From positions 861 through 7,628 of the forward strand of contig DNUB01000146.1 in the NCBI GenBank assembly GCA_003508605.1: 6,768 nucleotides of DNA. Reading direction: 5' to 3'. Of the stretch, positions 1 to 6,663 are shown one piece after another. A program made the position numbers and the translations under genes. Below the pieces are notes generated by a model. That model was given only the letters and a program-made list of their open reading frames with translations. It did no database searches and had not been told where the DNA came from. This stretch comes from Oscillospiraceae bacterium. Its GTDB lineage: Bacteria; Bacillota; Clostridia; Oscillospirales; Ruminococcaceae. Within the stretch, counting starts at the first letter, position 1. Every line of letters starts with the position of its first letter.

Positions 1-1953
1 ATCAACCGTGAATTTATATATGGAAACATTTTCATCACCCTCATATTTTTCACGCAAAGTATTCAGAACTTTTTCGGCGTCATCCGAGTTTTCAAGAGCA
101 AAGCTGATATTGTTTATTTTTATTTTTTTACCGTCGTCTTCAATGATACTGTTTATTGCCGCTTCCGACATTGTTATGCACATACCGCTGTCAAAGGTGG
201 TCTGGAATATCCCGGAAACTACATATTTCCCGTCATACTCTCCGTAAGCTACGGTAACCTCATCTCCCATGTCTATCTCAAGAGTGTCTCCCACCATTTC
301 CGTTATCATTATTTCGTTATCGTATAAAGGTGCTCTGCCCTTAATTATTGAAGGAATGGCCTCGGGATCTTTTACAAAATGACCGTATACATTTTCACCG
401 TTCACCGAAATATAGGCATTAAGCGAACGGTAAGTCCTCATTACCTTAGTAAGAGAATTAACCGTCTCCTCGGTCTGGGAAATATAACGGCTGATATTTT
501 CGCTGCCTTTGCTCACATGAACCTCAATATCCGCAAACTCCGTACCCATAACGCTCAAAGCATTATTCGATCTGAGAAGAGTTATTATTAGATTTACTGT
601 CAGCATAAAAAATACAAGTATCAGAGAAATAAAGACTATGCTTATATAACGTCTTTTGGCTGAGGTAAACTGTCTTAGGGCAAGACTTGCGGTCAAAAAT
701 CTCTTGCTTATCGGCAATTGCAGTCTGCTGTCAAAATAAATGTCCTCTTTCCCTCCCCCTATAGCCTTAACAGGTGAAATTTTGTTAAGCGGCAGTGTTT
801 TGATAAATATAACCAGAGAGGTTGCCGCAATGATGATTGCAATCAAAAGAAATGACTTTAAAACCGAGATTCCCATAGCGGGCATAGTGCCTGTAATAAG
901 CTTGCAGCCTGAAGAAAGAGTAAGCTCCAAGGGAACGCTGAGGGCAATACCTAAAATAACACCCAAAAGCTCCGCCAATAAATACTGTATAAAGAACATA
1001 CCCGTAAGCTTAATGCGTGAAAAGCCCACCGATTTCAAAACCCCAAAGGTAACATATTCCGATCTTATTTCCGTGCTTATACTGTGACTTATCAATATAA
1101 GCACGATAACAAACAGAAAAATAACAAACACACTGAAAAGCTTTATGATCACCTCCGGCAGAAGAGTGCTGTAGCGCACGCTTTGCTCCCTTGACAAAGC
1201 TGAAATGGCTATATCCGTTATTTTTGTTTCGAGGTTAAGTCTGCGAAGGAATTTTGCCGACGTCGTTTTGCAATCATCTGACATATGGAGATCAATCAAG
1301 GTTATATCAACCTTACTGTCAGGTTTCATCTGCTCTATAGGTTTCCAAAGCTCATAAAACATATCAAAATCGTCATCGCTTATAAATATTTGTTTTATCC
1401 CAATAGTTTGTGCGCCGTAATCAGGCTCCTGCACAAAGCCCTTGACAGTAAAATCCCTGTCTCTGTCAACAGAGACAAGAGTTATTGTATCGCCCACATT
1501 ACAGTTTATTTTGCCTTTAAGACCCAACGGCAGATATACCTCTCCTGTATGAAGAACCGGGATTTCCTTTTCAAATTTATTTAGATCTGAAGAATATAGC
1601 TTTATTCCCTCCCTAAGCTTTGCCGCTAAACTAAAATTTCTTGTGTTGTCCATATTACCGCAAATAATATCTCTTATTCCCAAGCAGGGATAATAATTGA
1701 TCTGACCTGTAAGCGCACTTCCCTCAAGCTTTTCCTTAAGCTCCTCCGTCAGCAGCCGGGTCGATATCATCACAATTGCATCGCCGCTGCCCGTCGTCCT
1801 CACAGCATCCTTCATTCCGCTTTTATAATTATCCTCGATACTGATAATGGCAGTCATTACCGAGGTAACTATTAAAGTCAGCAGCGTCACGGAAATGAAA
1901 ATGTTCTTTTGCTTTTTTATATTAGCCCTTAAAAGTGTAAAAATCTCACGCAT
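1..1953 (-). CDS. FtsX/MacB-type ABC transporter permease, 3' end cut off by the window
   Basis: The frame stays open for 651 codons from ATG at 1953 down to base 1, so the C-terminus lies outside the window. Hydrophobic segments that I read as membrane helices lie at about residues 18-38, 266-290, 319-341, 363-385 and 435-458. Residues 39-265 form a large extracellular domain of the MacB_PCD kind. Residues 266-400 have the three-helix FtsX layout and end in the typical Lys-Ile-Ser-Pro-Val-Lys-Ala-Ile motif. After helix 5 a second soluble domain starts (459 to at least 651). This is the pattern of duplicated-FtsX permeases, so a second three-helix block is expected beyond the edge. Such proteins transmit ATPase motion to extracellular domains (mechanotransmission) to extrude lipids, peptides or antibiotics. 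The start is fixed by a strong Shine-Dalgarno 6 nt upstream, 24 nt after the ATPase stop, so the two are an operon. The substrate cannot be read from sequence. The helix layout (large domain after helix 1) does not fit a BceB-type permease. Confidence 0.88.
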   Translation of the reverse strand, partial: MREIFTLLRANIKKQKNIFISVTLLTLIVTSVMTAIISIEDNYKSGMKDAVRTTGSGDAIVMISTRLLTEELKEKLEGSALTGQINYYPCLGIRDIICGNMDNTRNFSLAAKLREGIKLYSSDLNKFEKEIPVLHTGEVYLPLGLKGKINCNVGDTITLVSVDRDRDFTVKGFVQEPDYGAQTIGIKQIFISDDDFDMFYELWKPIEQMKPDSKVDITLIDLHMSDDCKTTSAKFLRRLNLETKITDIAISALSREQSVRYSTLLPEVIIKLFSVFVIFLFVIVLILISHSISTEIRSEYVTFGVLKSVGFSRIKLTGMFFIQYLLAELLGVILGIALSVPLELTLSSGCKLITGTMPAMGISVLKSFLLIAIIIAATSLVIFIKTLPLNKISPVKAIGGGKEDIYFDSRLQLPISKRFLTASLALRQFTSAKRRYISIVFISLILVFFMLTVNLIITLLRSNNALSVMGTEFADIEVHVSKGSENISRYISQTEETVNSLTKVMRTYRSLNAYISVNGENVYGHFVKDPEAIPSIIKGRAPLYDNEIMITEMVGDTLEIDMGDEVTVAYGEYDGKYVVSGIFQTTFDSGMCITMSEAAINSIIEDDGKKIKINNISFALENSDDAEKVLNTLREKYEGDENVSIYKFTVD

Positions 1954-1959
1954 CTTTTT

Positions 1960-1969
1960 CTCCTTTCCT
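1960..1969 (-). promoter_or_regulatory. Strong Shine-Dalgarno of the permease gene
   Basis: On the minus strand this reads AGGAAAGGAG, ending 6 nt before ATG 1953. It decides the permease start and shows that the permease is translated from the same message as the ATPase gene that stops at 1978. Confidence 0.8.
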
Positions 1970-1977
1970 GCCGCCGC

Positions 1978-2739
1978 TTACCATTCAAGAGAAGTCAGCC
2001 ATGCGTTAACCTGTGTTTCCCTGCTTTTTTCATCTTCGCTTCGGTAGGCAGGCAAGGACAGCTCGCCGGTTATTTTTCCGTCCTCTAAGTACAAAAGCCT
2101 TGTAGCTCGGATAGCGGCCTTAATGTCATGAGTCACCATAAGTATGCTTTGTCCCTCCCCATTCAGCTCGTTAAGCAGATTTAACACCTCAAAGGTATTT
2201 TTTCGGTTCAGTGCGCCCGTGGGTTCGTCGGCGAAAAGGAGTTTGGGCTTGTTTATCACCGCTCTTGCTATTGCGCATCGCTGCTGTTCCCCTCCCGATA
2301 CCTTGGAGGGAATATGATCTTTTACTTCGGATATCCCCATTCTGTCCATAAGCTCGTTTGCCCGTCTGCATGTTTCCGCCGCAGAACGGCTTTTGTCAAG
2401 ATAACCGCAAACCAGAACATTTTCAAGAAGAGACAAATTTCCCACTAAATGTATCTGCTGAAAAATAAAGCCAAACTCGGTCTGACGCAAACGAGACAGC
2501 TCGTTTTCGCTTGCCGCAGCCAAATCCTTTTTACCGTAAAGCACCGTTCCCGATGTGGGGCGGTCCATTCCGCTCAACGCATACAGCAGCGTCGATTTTC
2601 CCGATCCGCTTGCGCCCATTACTACGGTAAAATCCTTTTCAAACAAATCAAGTTGGATATGCGAGAGAATATGAGACTGTCCTCCGTTATGAGCGAAGCT
2701 TTTGCATAAACCTTTTGCCGATAAAACAGTTTTTTTCAT
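1978..2739 (-). CDS. ABC exporter ATPase subunit (LolD/MacB/BceA-type)
   Basis: This 253-aa single-domain ATPase powers the FtsX-type permease encoded immediately downstream and sits on the cytoplasmic face of the membrane. All nucleotide-binding motifs are present: Walker A GASGSGKST (42-50), Q-loop in FIFQQ (92-96), signature VSGGEQQR (147-154), Walker B LLFADEP with D171 and E172, and H-loop H204. The D-loop reads TGALN (174-178), with Asn where many ABC ATPases have Asp. From memory, this also occurs in BceA-like antimicrobial-peptide transporters. Residues 226-253 form a short charged C-terminal tail ending in Trp. Length is normal for the family. ATG 2739 is chosen because AAAGG lies 9 nt upstream and the conserved fold starts at once. 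It is the first gene of the operon. The role could be antimicrobial-peptide resistance, lipoprotein or lipid handling, or peptide export. The sequence does not choose between them. Confidence 0.93.
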   Translation of the reverse strand: MKKTVLSAKGLCKSFAHNGGQSHILSHIQLDLFEKDFTVVMGASGSGKSTLLYALSGMDRPTSGTVLYGKKDLAAASENELSRLRQTEFGFIFQQIHLVGNLSLLENVLVCGYLDKSRSAAETCRRANELMDRMGISEVKDHIPSKVSGGEQQRCAIARAVINKPKLLFADEPTGALNRKNTFEVLNLLNELNGEGQSILMVTHDIKAAIRATRLLYLEDGKITGELSLPAYRSEDEKSRETQVNAWLTSLEW

Positions 2740-2769
2740 TTTCTTTTTCCTTTCTTTCCCGGTATCACC

Positions 2770-2803
2770 ATTTTACCGCAAAAGATATTAAGAAATCCTT
2801 AAG
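2770..2803 (-). promoter_or_regulatory. Candidate promoter with OmpR-family response-regulator box for the ABC transporter operon
   Basis: Reading the minus strand, CTTAAG (2803-2798), a 5-nt spacer and CTTAAT (2792-2787) form a direct repeat with an 11-bp period. A possible -10 hexamer TAAAAT follows at 2775-2770, about 31 nt before the ATPase start. No good -35 is visible; the repeat lies where it would be, as in PhoB-type activated promoters. Hexamer-N5-hexamer repeats such as TTTAAG-N5-TTTAAG for CiaR are known OmpR-family targets. The box is directly visible. Its function and the identity of the regulator are inference, and no two-component genes are inside the window. Confidence 0.45.
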
Positions 2804-2830
2804 ACTTTGAAAGCTATATGGTAAAATTTT

Positions 2831-2882
2831 TAGAGCGTGTTCACATAAAATCAGTATGCAGATTTTATGTGAGCACGCTCTA
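2831..2882. repeat. Long near-perfect inverted repeat flanked by TA
   Basis: Two 22-nt arms (2831-2852 and 2861-2882) pair with a single mismatch around an 8-nt loop. The outermost bases are TA on each side, followed inward by GAGCGTG and its complement. It lies 17 nt after the stop of the ABC-F gene, so its RNA would fold strongly and may end or stabilise that transcript. In the direction of ABC-F transcription, however, it is followed by an A-run and then only four T, not by a clean U-tract. The TA ends would also fit a remnant of a miniature transposable element that duplicates TA. Both readings are open. Confidence 0.7.
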
Positions 2883-2898
2883 ATATTTTGTATTAGCC

Positions 2899-4512
2899 TT
2901 AAAGAATAAGCTTACCCAAATGCCTTTCCTTTCTCCATTCCACATATTCCTCATAAGTACCGACTTTATCAAGACAGCCTTCTTCGGTAATTTCAATAAT
3001 CCTGTTGGCGACAGTCTGAACTATCTCATGGTCATGGGAGCAAAACAGCACATTGCCCTTAAACTCGGACAAGCCGTTATTAACTGCGGTTATGCTTTCC
3101 AAATCCAGATGGTTGGTAGGCTGATCCAGCATAAGCACGTTGGATTTAAACAGCATCATACGGCTGAACATACATCTTACCTTTTCACCTCCGGATAATA
3201 CATTAACCGGCTTAAACACATCGTCGCCGCTGAACAGCATTCTTCCCAAAAAGCCTCTCAGATAGGTTTCGGTGGTGTCATCGCTGTACTGCCTTATCCA
3301 ATCCAAAATAGTTAATTCACAACCGTTAAAGAAATGGTCCGAATCCACGGGAAAATAGCTTAATGAAGTAGTGCTGCCCCATTTAAATGTGCCCTCGTCG
3401 GGTTCAAGCTCGCCTGCAAGAATCTTAAACAGGGTGGTAACCGCAATTTCATTTTCTGCCAAAAAAGCAATTTTATCGGTTCTTCCCATAGTAAACGAAA
3501 CATTATTAAGTACCTTAACGCCGTTAACGGTTTTTGAAAGACCGTCTGCCTGCAAAACGTCCTTGCCCACCTCTCGGTCAGGCTCAAAGCTTATAAAGGG
3601 GTAACGTCTGCTTGATGCGGGCATTTCCTCAACAGTCAGCTTGTCAAGCAGCTTTCTTCTTGATGTAGCCTGCTTGGACTTTGACTTATTGGCGGAGAAA
3701 CGCTGAATAAAGCTTTGCAGCTCCTTTATTTTTTCCTCGGTTTTCTTGTTCTGCTGCTTTATCATTTTTTGAATCAGCTGGCTTGACTCATACCAAAATT
3801 CGTAGTTGCCCACATACATTTTAATTTTATTATAGTCGATATCCACAATATGAGTACATACATTATTTAAAAAATGACGGTCGTGAGATACAACAATAAC
3901 CGTACCGAAATACTCCGCCAGAAAATCCTCAAGCCATGCCACTGCATCAATGTCAAGATGGTTGGTAGGCTCGTCCATAAGAATAATGTCGGGGCTGCCG
4001 AAAAGGCATTGCGCAAGCAGAATTTTGACCTTGTCGTTACCCGTAAGGCTGCTCATTTTACTTTTCATTATTTCCTCGGGAAGACCCAATCCCTGAACGA
4101 GCTTTGAGGCGTCGCTTTCAGCGTCCCAGCCGTTTAATTCCGCAAATTCGCCCTCCAAAACAGAGGCTCTTTCACCGTCCTCGTCGGAAAAATCCTCCTT
4201 TGCGTACAATGCGTCCTTTTCCCGCATAATATCGTACAGCTTTTTGTTGCCCATAATAACCGTATCCTGAACGGTATATTCGTCAAAAGCAAAGTGATCC
4301 TGTTTTAACACCGACATACGGAGATTTTTCGGTATCGCCACCTCTCCTGTGGTAGGCTCCAATTCCCCGTTAAGAATTTTTAAAAAAGTAGATTTTCCTG
4401 CGCCGTTAGCACCGATTACGCCATAGCAGTTTCCTGCCGTAAAAAGCAGATCAACATCCTTAAAAAGCGTGTCGCCGCCAAATTGCAGGCTGACATTTGA
4501 AACCGTTATCAT
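2899..4512 (-). CDS. ABC-F ribosome-associated ATPase, YbiT/YkpA subfamily, with a degenerate second ATP site
   Basis: This 537-aa soluble protein has two ABC domains and no membrane helices. ABC-F proteins bind the ribosomal E site and act on stalled or inhibited ribosomes. The YbiT/YkpA assignment rests on overall pattern, notably FLGRMLFSGDD (421-431) and the length near 530-540 aa. NBD1 (1-240) has Walker A GANGAGKST (34-42), Walker B MDEP with E181, and H210. Its signature is altered to SLTGNDK (155-161) instead of LSGGE. The linker (about 241-320) is rich in Lys and Arg, including RRKLLDKL (285-292). NBD2 has a proper LSGGE (439-443) and H493. However, its Walker A is AENEIAVTT (352-360), with Val358 at the lysine position, and its Walker B is MLDQP, with Gln464 in place of the catalytic Glu. 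So the site NBD1 Walker A/B plus NBD2 signature is intact and the other site is degenerate. ATG 4512 is chosen for its Shine-Dalgarno; an in-frame TTG at 4554 has none. It is a single-gene unit with its own promoter. Confidence 0.93.
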   Translation of the reverse strand: MITVSNVSLQFGGDTLFKDVDLLFTAGNCYGVIGANGAGKSTFLKILNGELEPTTGEVAIPKNLRMSVLKQDHFAFDEYTVQDTVIMGNKKLYDIMREKDALYAKEDFSDEDGERASVLEGEFAELNGWDAESDASKLVQGLGLPEEIMKSKMSSLTGNDKVKILLAQCLFGSPDIILMDEPTNHLDIDAVAWLEDFLAEYFGTVIVVSHDRHFLNNVCTHIVDIDYNKIKMYVGNYEFWYESSQLIQKMIKQQNKKTEEKIKELQSFIQRFSANKSKSKQATSRRKLLDKLTVEEMPASSRRYPFISFEPDREVGKDVLQADGLSKTVNGVKVLNNVSFTMGRTDKIAFLAENEIAVTTLFKILAGELEPDEGTFKWGSTTSLSYFPVDSDHFFNGCELTILDWIRQYSDDTTETYLRGFLGRMLFSGDDVFKPVNVLSGGEKVRCMFSRMMLFKSNVLMLDQPTNHLDLESITAVNNGLSEFKGNVLFCSHDHEIVQTVANRIIEITEEGCLDKVGTYEEYVEWRKERHLGKLIL

Positions 4513-4517
4513 ATTTG

Positions 4518-4527
4518 TTCCTTCCTT
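4518..4527 (-). promoter_or_regulatory. Shine-Dalgarno that fixes the ABC-F start
   Basis: The minus strand reads AAGGAAGGAA and ends 5 nt before ATG 4512. The protein fold also begins exactly there (MITVSNVSL). The in-frame TTG 42 nt upstream lacks any ribosome binding site and would add 14 residues outside the conserved domain. Confidence 0.8.
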
Positions 4528-4579
4528 GCTGCTCTCTCTGTTAAGAATATTCAAAAAAACCTAAAAACTATACCGTGTT

Positions 4580-4609
4580 ATCATACCATATTATTGTTAT
4601 TTAAGTCAA
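4580..4609 (-). promoter_or_regulatory. Sigma-A-type promoter of the ABC-F gene
   Basis: On the minus strand -35 TTGACT (4609-4604) and -10 TATGAT (4585-4580) are separated by 18 bp, with TGG just before the -10 (extended -10). The predicted start is near 4573, giving a leader of about 60 nt before ATG 4512. I see no clear attenuator hairpin or leader peptide in that short leader. Confidence 0.65.
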
Positions 4610-4745
4610 CTAAAATATCCCTAACTGTTCAAATTCGGCAAAACTTTGTGGCAGTTGTATATAAAAGCTGTTTTTTTACTGAGTTTTTATGGATTTTTCA
4701 GATATGCGCCGAGTTTGTTTAAAACAAAATTTGATTTTCTCATAC

Positions 4746-4774
4746 TTGAAAAAAAACATCGAATATGTTATAAT
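4746..4774 (+). promoter_or_regulatory. Strong sigma-A-type extended -10 promoter of the M23 peptidase gene
   Basis: -35 TTGAAA (4746-4751), a 17-bp spacer and a consensus -10 TATAAT (4769-4774) preceded by TGT (extended -10) are visible. The start would be near 4781, about 42 nt before the ATG. It diverges from the ABC-F promoter; the two -35 boxes are about 136 bp apart and the AT-rich DNA between them shows no other feature to me. Confidence 0.75.
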
Positions 4775-4785
4775 AAAAAAAATTT

Positions 4786-4802
4786 TGTAACCGTTTTGTA
4801 AT
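4786..4802 (+). promoter_or_regulatory. Putative WalR (YycF) operator at the M23 gene start point
   Basis: TGTAAC (4786-4791), five bases, TGTAAT (4797-4802) fit the published WalR consensus TGT[AT]A[ATC]-N5-TGT[AT]A[ATC] at every constrained position. The half-sites sit inside a longer exact direct repeat TTTTGTAA (4783-4790 and 4794-4801). WalRK is the essential two-component system of low-GC Gram-positives that controls wall hydrolases, and the gene downstream is a wall hydrolase. The box begins about 5 nt after the predicted start point, a position more typical of repression than of activation. The match is seen; the binding and its sign are inferred. Confidence 0.6.
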
Positions 4803-4808
4803 AATTTT

Positions 4809-4813
4809 AAGGA
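4809..4813 (+). promoter_or_regulatory. Shine-Dalgarno of the M23 peptidase gene
   Basis: AAGGA ends 9 nt before ATG 4823. Another ATG at 4818 lies closer, but its frame stops after two codons, so 4823 is the working start. Confidence 0.65.
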
Positions 4814-4822
4814 TTTAATGCG

Positions 4823-6577
4823 ATGAAGAATATAGAAAAAACCAAAACAAAAACCGGTGCGGGCAATATGATAATTACTGCCATCGCCCTTTTTGGCGGA
4901 TATATAACCAATATTTTATACATTATCCTCCGCTTCATAGGCATAGGACTTGCATCTGTCGGAAAAACGCTGTGGAAAGCCACGGGAAAGTTCAGAAAGA
5001 CAGTATGGCTGGGCATAAAAAAAGTACTTGCATTTGTTTTTCGTCCTTTGATTGAAACCGTAAGATACATAATCAGGGAAATTCGGAGGGTCAAAAAGGA
5101 CGAAAAGAAAAAAGGCGGCAAAATCAGCCTTAAATCAAGGCTGACCCTGATAGGCAATATTCTTTTCGGAAAAAACGGAGCGGCAGTCCTTTTAGCAAGC
5201 TTTGCCATTCCCATTATCAGTGTTTTTTTCCTGTTAAGCATTATTACATATGCCTCCTCGATTAACTATGCCGTTAAGCTTACCGTAAACGGAAACTTTT
5301 TGGGCTACATAGACAGCGAGCAGGTTTTTCTTGACGCCAAAGAGGTTTTAAACAACAGAATAAGCGTTTTCGGCGGCGATATAGAAATTCCCGCCGAACC
5401 GTCCTACTCGGTTGAGCAGATAGGAAATATTGAAACCCTTACCAAATATCAAATTGCCGATCTGATATTGGGAAAATCCGGAGTTAATTTGGATTACGGC
5501 TACGGTTTTTACATAAACAACGTTTTTTACGGTGCTTTAATGGACTTTACAAACGTTAAAGCAACCTTGGACGATATGCTCAGCCGATACGAAACAGATA
5601 ATGAGAGTGAGAAAATTAACTTTGTCGATACAATTAAATATGACGAGGCAGGTCTTTATCTGTCAGACAGCTTTATTGACGAAAAATGGCTGATTTCTCT
5701 TCTTATGGGTACAAAACAGCAATCATCCTACTACACCGTTGAATTAAACGACAGTCCTTTTCTTATTTCTCAAAAATTGGGAATAAAAACCGAGGATCTG
5801 GATAAGCTTAACCCCGGTTTTTCCGAAGCCGAACTTAATATCGGCGACAAAATAAAAATAAGCGAGGAAGTACCCTTCTTATCCATAAGCACTACCAGAA
5901 CAGAGGTATATACTAAGGAGGACATTCCCTACGATACGGAAACTTATGATGACGATACAATTTATGAAGGTCAATCCAGAATTAAGCAGGTAGGCGAATA
6001 CGGTATTAACGAGCTTACCGCAAATGTTACATATGTAAACGGTGTTGAAACGGGCAGAGATATAACAAAGGTGGTTTCACTTAAAAAACCTGTAACCGAA
6101 ATTATTGCCTTAGGCTGCAAGAAAACTCCCGCAGGAACAATCAAGGACGCCCCCACCGCATACGGAAAGCTTGCATGGCCTTTAGACAACAATGTGGGCG
6201 AGATAAGTCAGTGGTCTTACTGGGAAGGCGGCTACTACGGACATAAAGGAATAGATCTTGCGGCTCCCTACGGCTCTTATGTTTACGCAGGCGCAGCGGG
6301 CGTTGTTACAAAGGTCGTATACTCTAATGTTGGATTGGGATATCATATATATATTTATCATGAGGATTTGGGTATTACATCCATTTACGGACATAACAGC
6401 AGTATGTTTGTAAAGGAAGGTCAGCGTGTGGCACAAGGCGAATGTATTGCAGCTGTAGGATCAACAGGCAATTCATCGGGTCCTCATGTTCATTTGGGCG
6501 TAATGATAAACGGCACATCAGTAAATCCGCATGCTTATTTGGACATTCCGCCTAACGTTCGTATTAACTTGGTTTAA
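4823..6577 (+). CDS. Membrane-anchored LysM-G5-M23 peptidoglycan endopeptidase
   Basis: This 584-aa protein is predicted to cut peptide cross-links of peptidoglycan from the outer face of the membrane. In order: a hydrophobic stretch at about 17-46; a strongly basic, partly amphipathic stretch at 48-117 (21 Lys/Arg against 4 Asp/Glu); a clear membrane helix at about 119-143; an uncharacterised domain at about 145-300 that starts with VKLTVNGNFLGYIDSEQVFL; a LysM wall-binding motif at about 302-348; a G5 domain at about 352-431; and an M23 (lysostaphin-type) domain at about 447-575. The catalytic set is complete: H474 and D478 in GHKGID, H524 in YGH, and H555 and H557 in HVHLG. H474, D478 and H557 are the expected zinc ligands, so it should be active. 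No signal-peptidase site is apparent, so it probably stays tethered. It is a single gene with its own promoter, a WalR-type box at its start point and a hairpin after its stop. Roles in growth, division or sporulation are all possible. Confidence 0.93.
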   Translation: MKNIEKTKTKTGAGNMIITAIALFGGYITNILYIILRFIGIGLASVGKTLWKATGKFRKTVWLGIKKVLAFVFRPLIETVRYIIREIRRVKKDEKKKGGKISLKSRLTLIGNILFGKNGAAVLLASFAIPIISVFFLLSIITYASSINYAVKLTVNGNFLGYIDSEQVFLDAKEVLNNRISVFGGDIEIPAEPSYSVEQIGNIETLTKYQIADLILGKSGVNLDYGYGFYINNVFYGALMDFTNVKATLDDMLSRYETDNESEKINFVDTIKYDEAGLYLSDSFIDEKWLISLLMGTKQQSSYYTVELNDSPFLISQKLGIKTEDLDKLNPGFSEAELNIGDKIKISEEVPFLSISTTRTEVYTKEDIPYDTETYDDDTIYEGQSRIKQVGEYGINELTANVTYVNGVETGRDITKVVSLKKPVTEIIALGCKKTPAGTIKDAPTAYGKLAWPLDNNVGEISQWSYWEGGYYGHKGIDLAAPYGSYVYAGAAGVVTKVVYSNVGLGYHIYIYHEDLGITSIYGHNSSMFVKEGQRVAQGECIAAVGSTGNSSGPHVHLGVMINGTSVNPHAYLDIPPNVRINLV

Positions 6578-6583
6578 TTATTT

Positions 6584-6614
6584 AGAAATCCCTTGTTTTT
6601 GACAAGGGATTTCT
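6584..6614 (+). terminator. Hairpin after the M23 gene, probable terminator
   Basis: Thirteen-base perfect arms (6584-6596 and 6602-6614) enclose a TTTTG loop, starting 7 nt after the TAA stop. The right arm ends in GGGATTTCT, but there is no uninterrupted U-tract after it, so it may be an imperfect terminator or a 3'-end stabilising stem. Confidence 0.6.
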
Positions 6615-6663
6615 GCTTGTCGAAAAACCCTGAAATCTGTTTGTTTTTCCACAAGCTGACGCC

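Noticed and set aside
740..1087. 115-codon open frame on the plus strand inside the permease gene
   Set aside because: It is antisense to FtsX-domain coding sequence that is continuous in the other strand; no domain and no convincing start.
1953..1978. Classifying the exporter as a Bce-type bacitracin/peptide resistance module
   Set aside because: The ATPase D-loop TGALN is suggestive, but the permease has a large extracellular domain directly after helix 1 and another after helix 5, unlike BceB; the substrate stays open.
2831..2882. Calling the long hairpin a standard intrinsic terminator
   Set aside because: The strand that would be transcribed continues with A-rich sequence and only four T after the stem, and the stem is AT-rich and unusually long; recorded as a repeat instead.
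4510..4554. Longer ABC-F start at the in-frame TTG 4554
   Set aside because: There is no Shine-Dalgarno before it, while ATG 4512 has AAGGAAGGAA at good spacing and the ABC fold starts right there.
4576..4600. Two TGTTAT hexamers near the ABC-F promoter as a second WalR box
   Set aside because: They are 19 bp apart start to start, not 11, so they do not fit the N5 spacing of a WalR operator.
4807..5241. 144-codon open frame on the minus strand inside the M23 gene
   Set aside because: It lies opposite the coding strand of a well-supported gene, lacks a ribosome binding site and shows no recognisable domain; it is a shadow frame.
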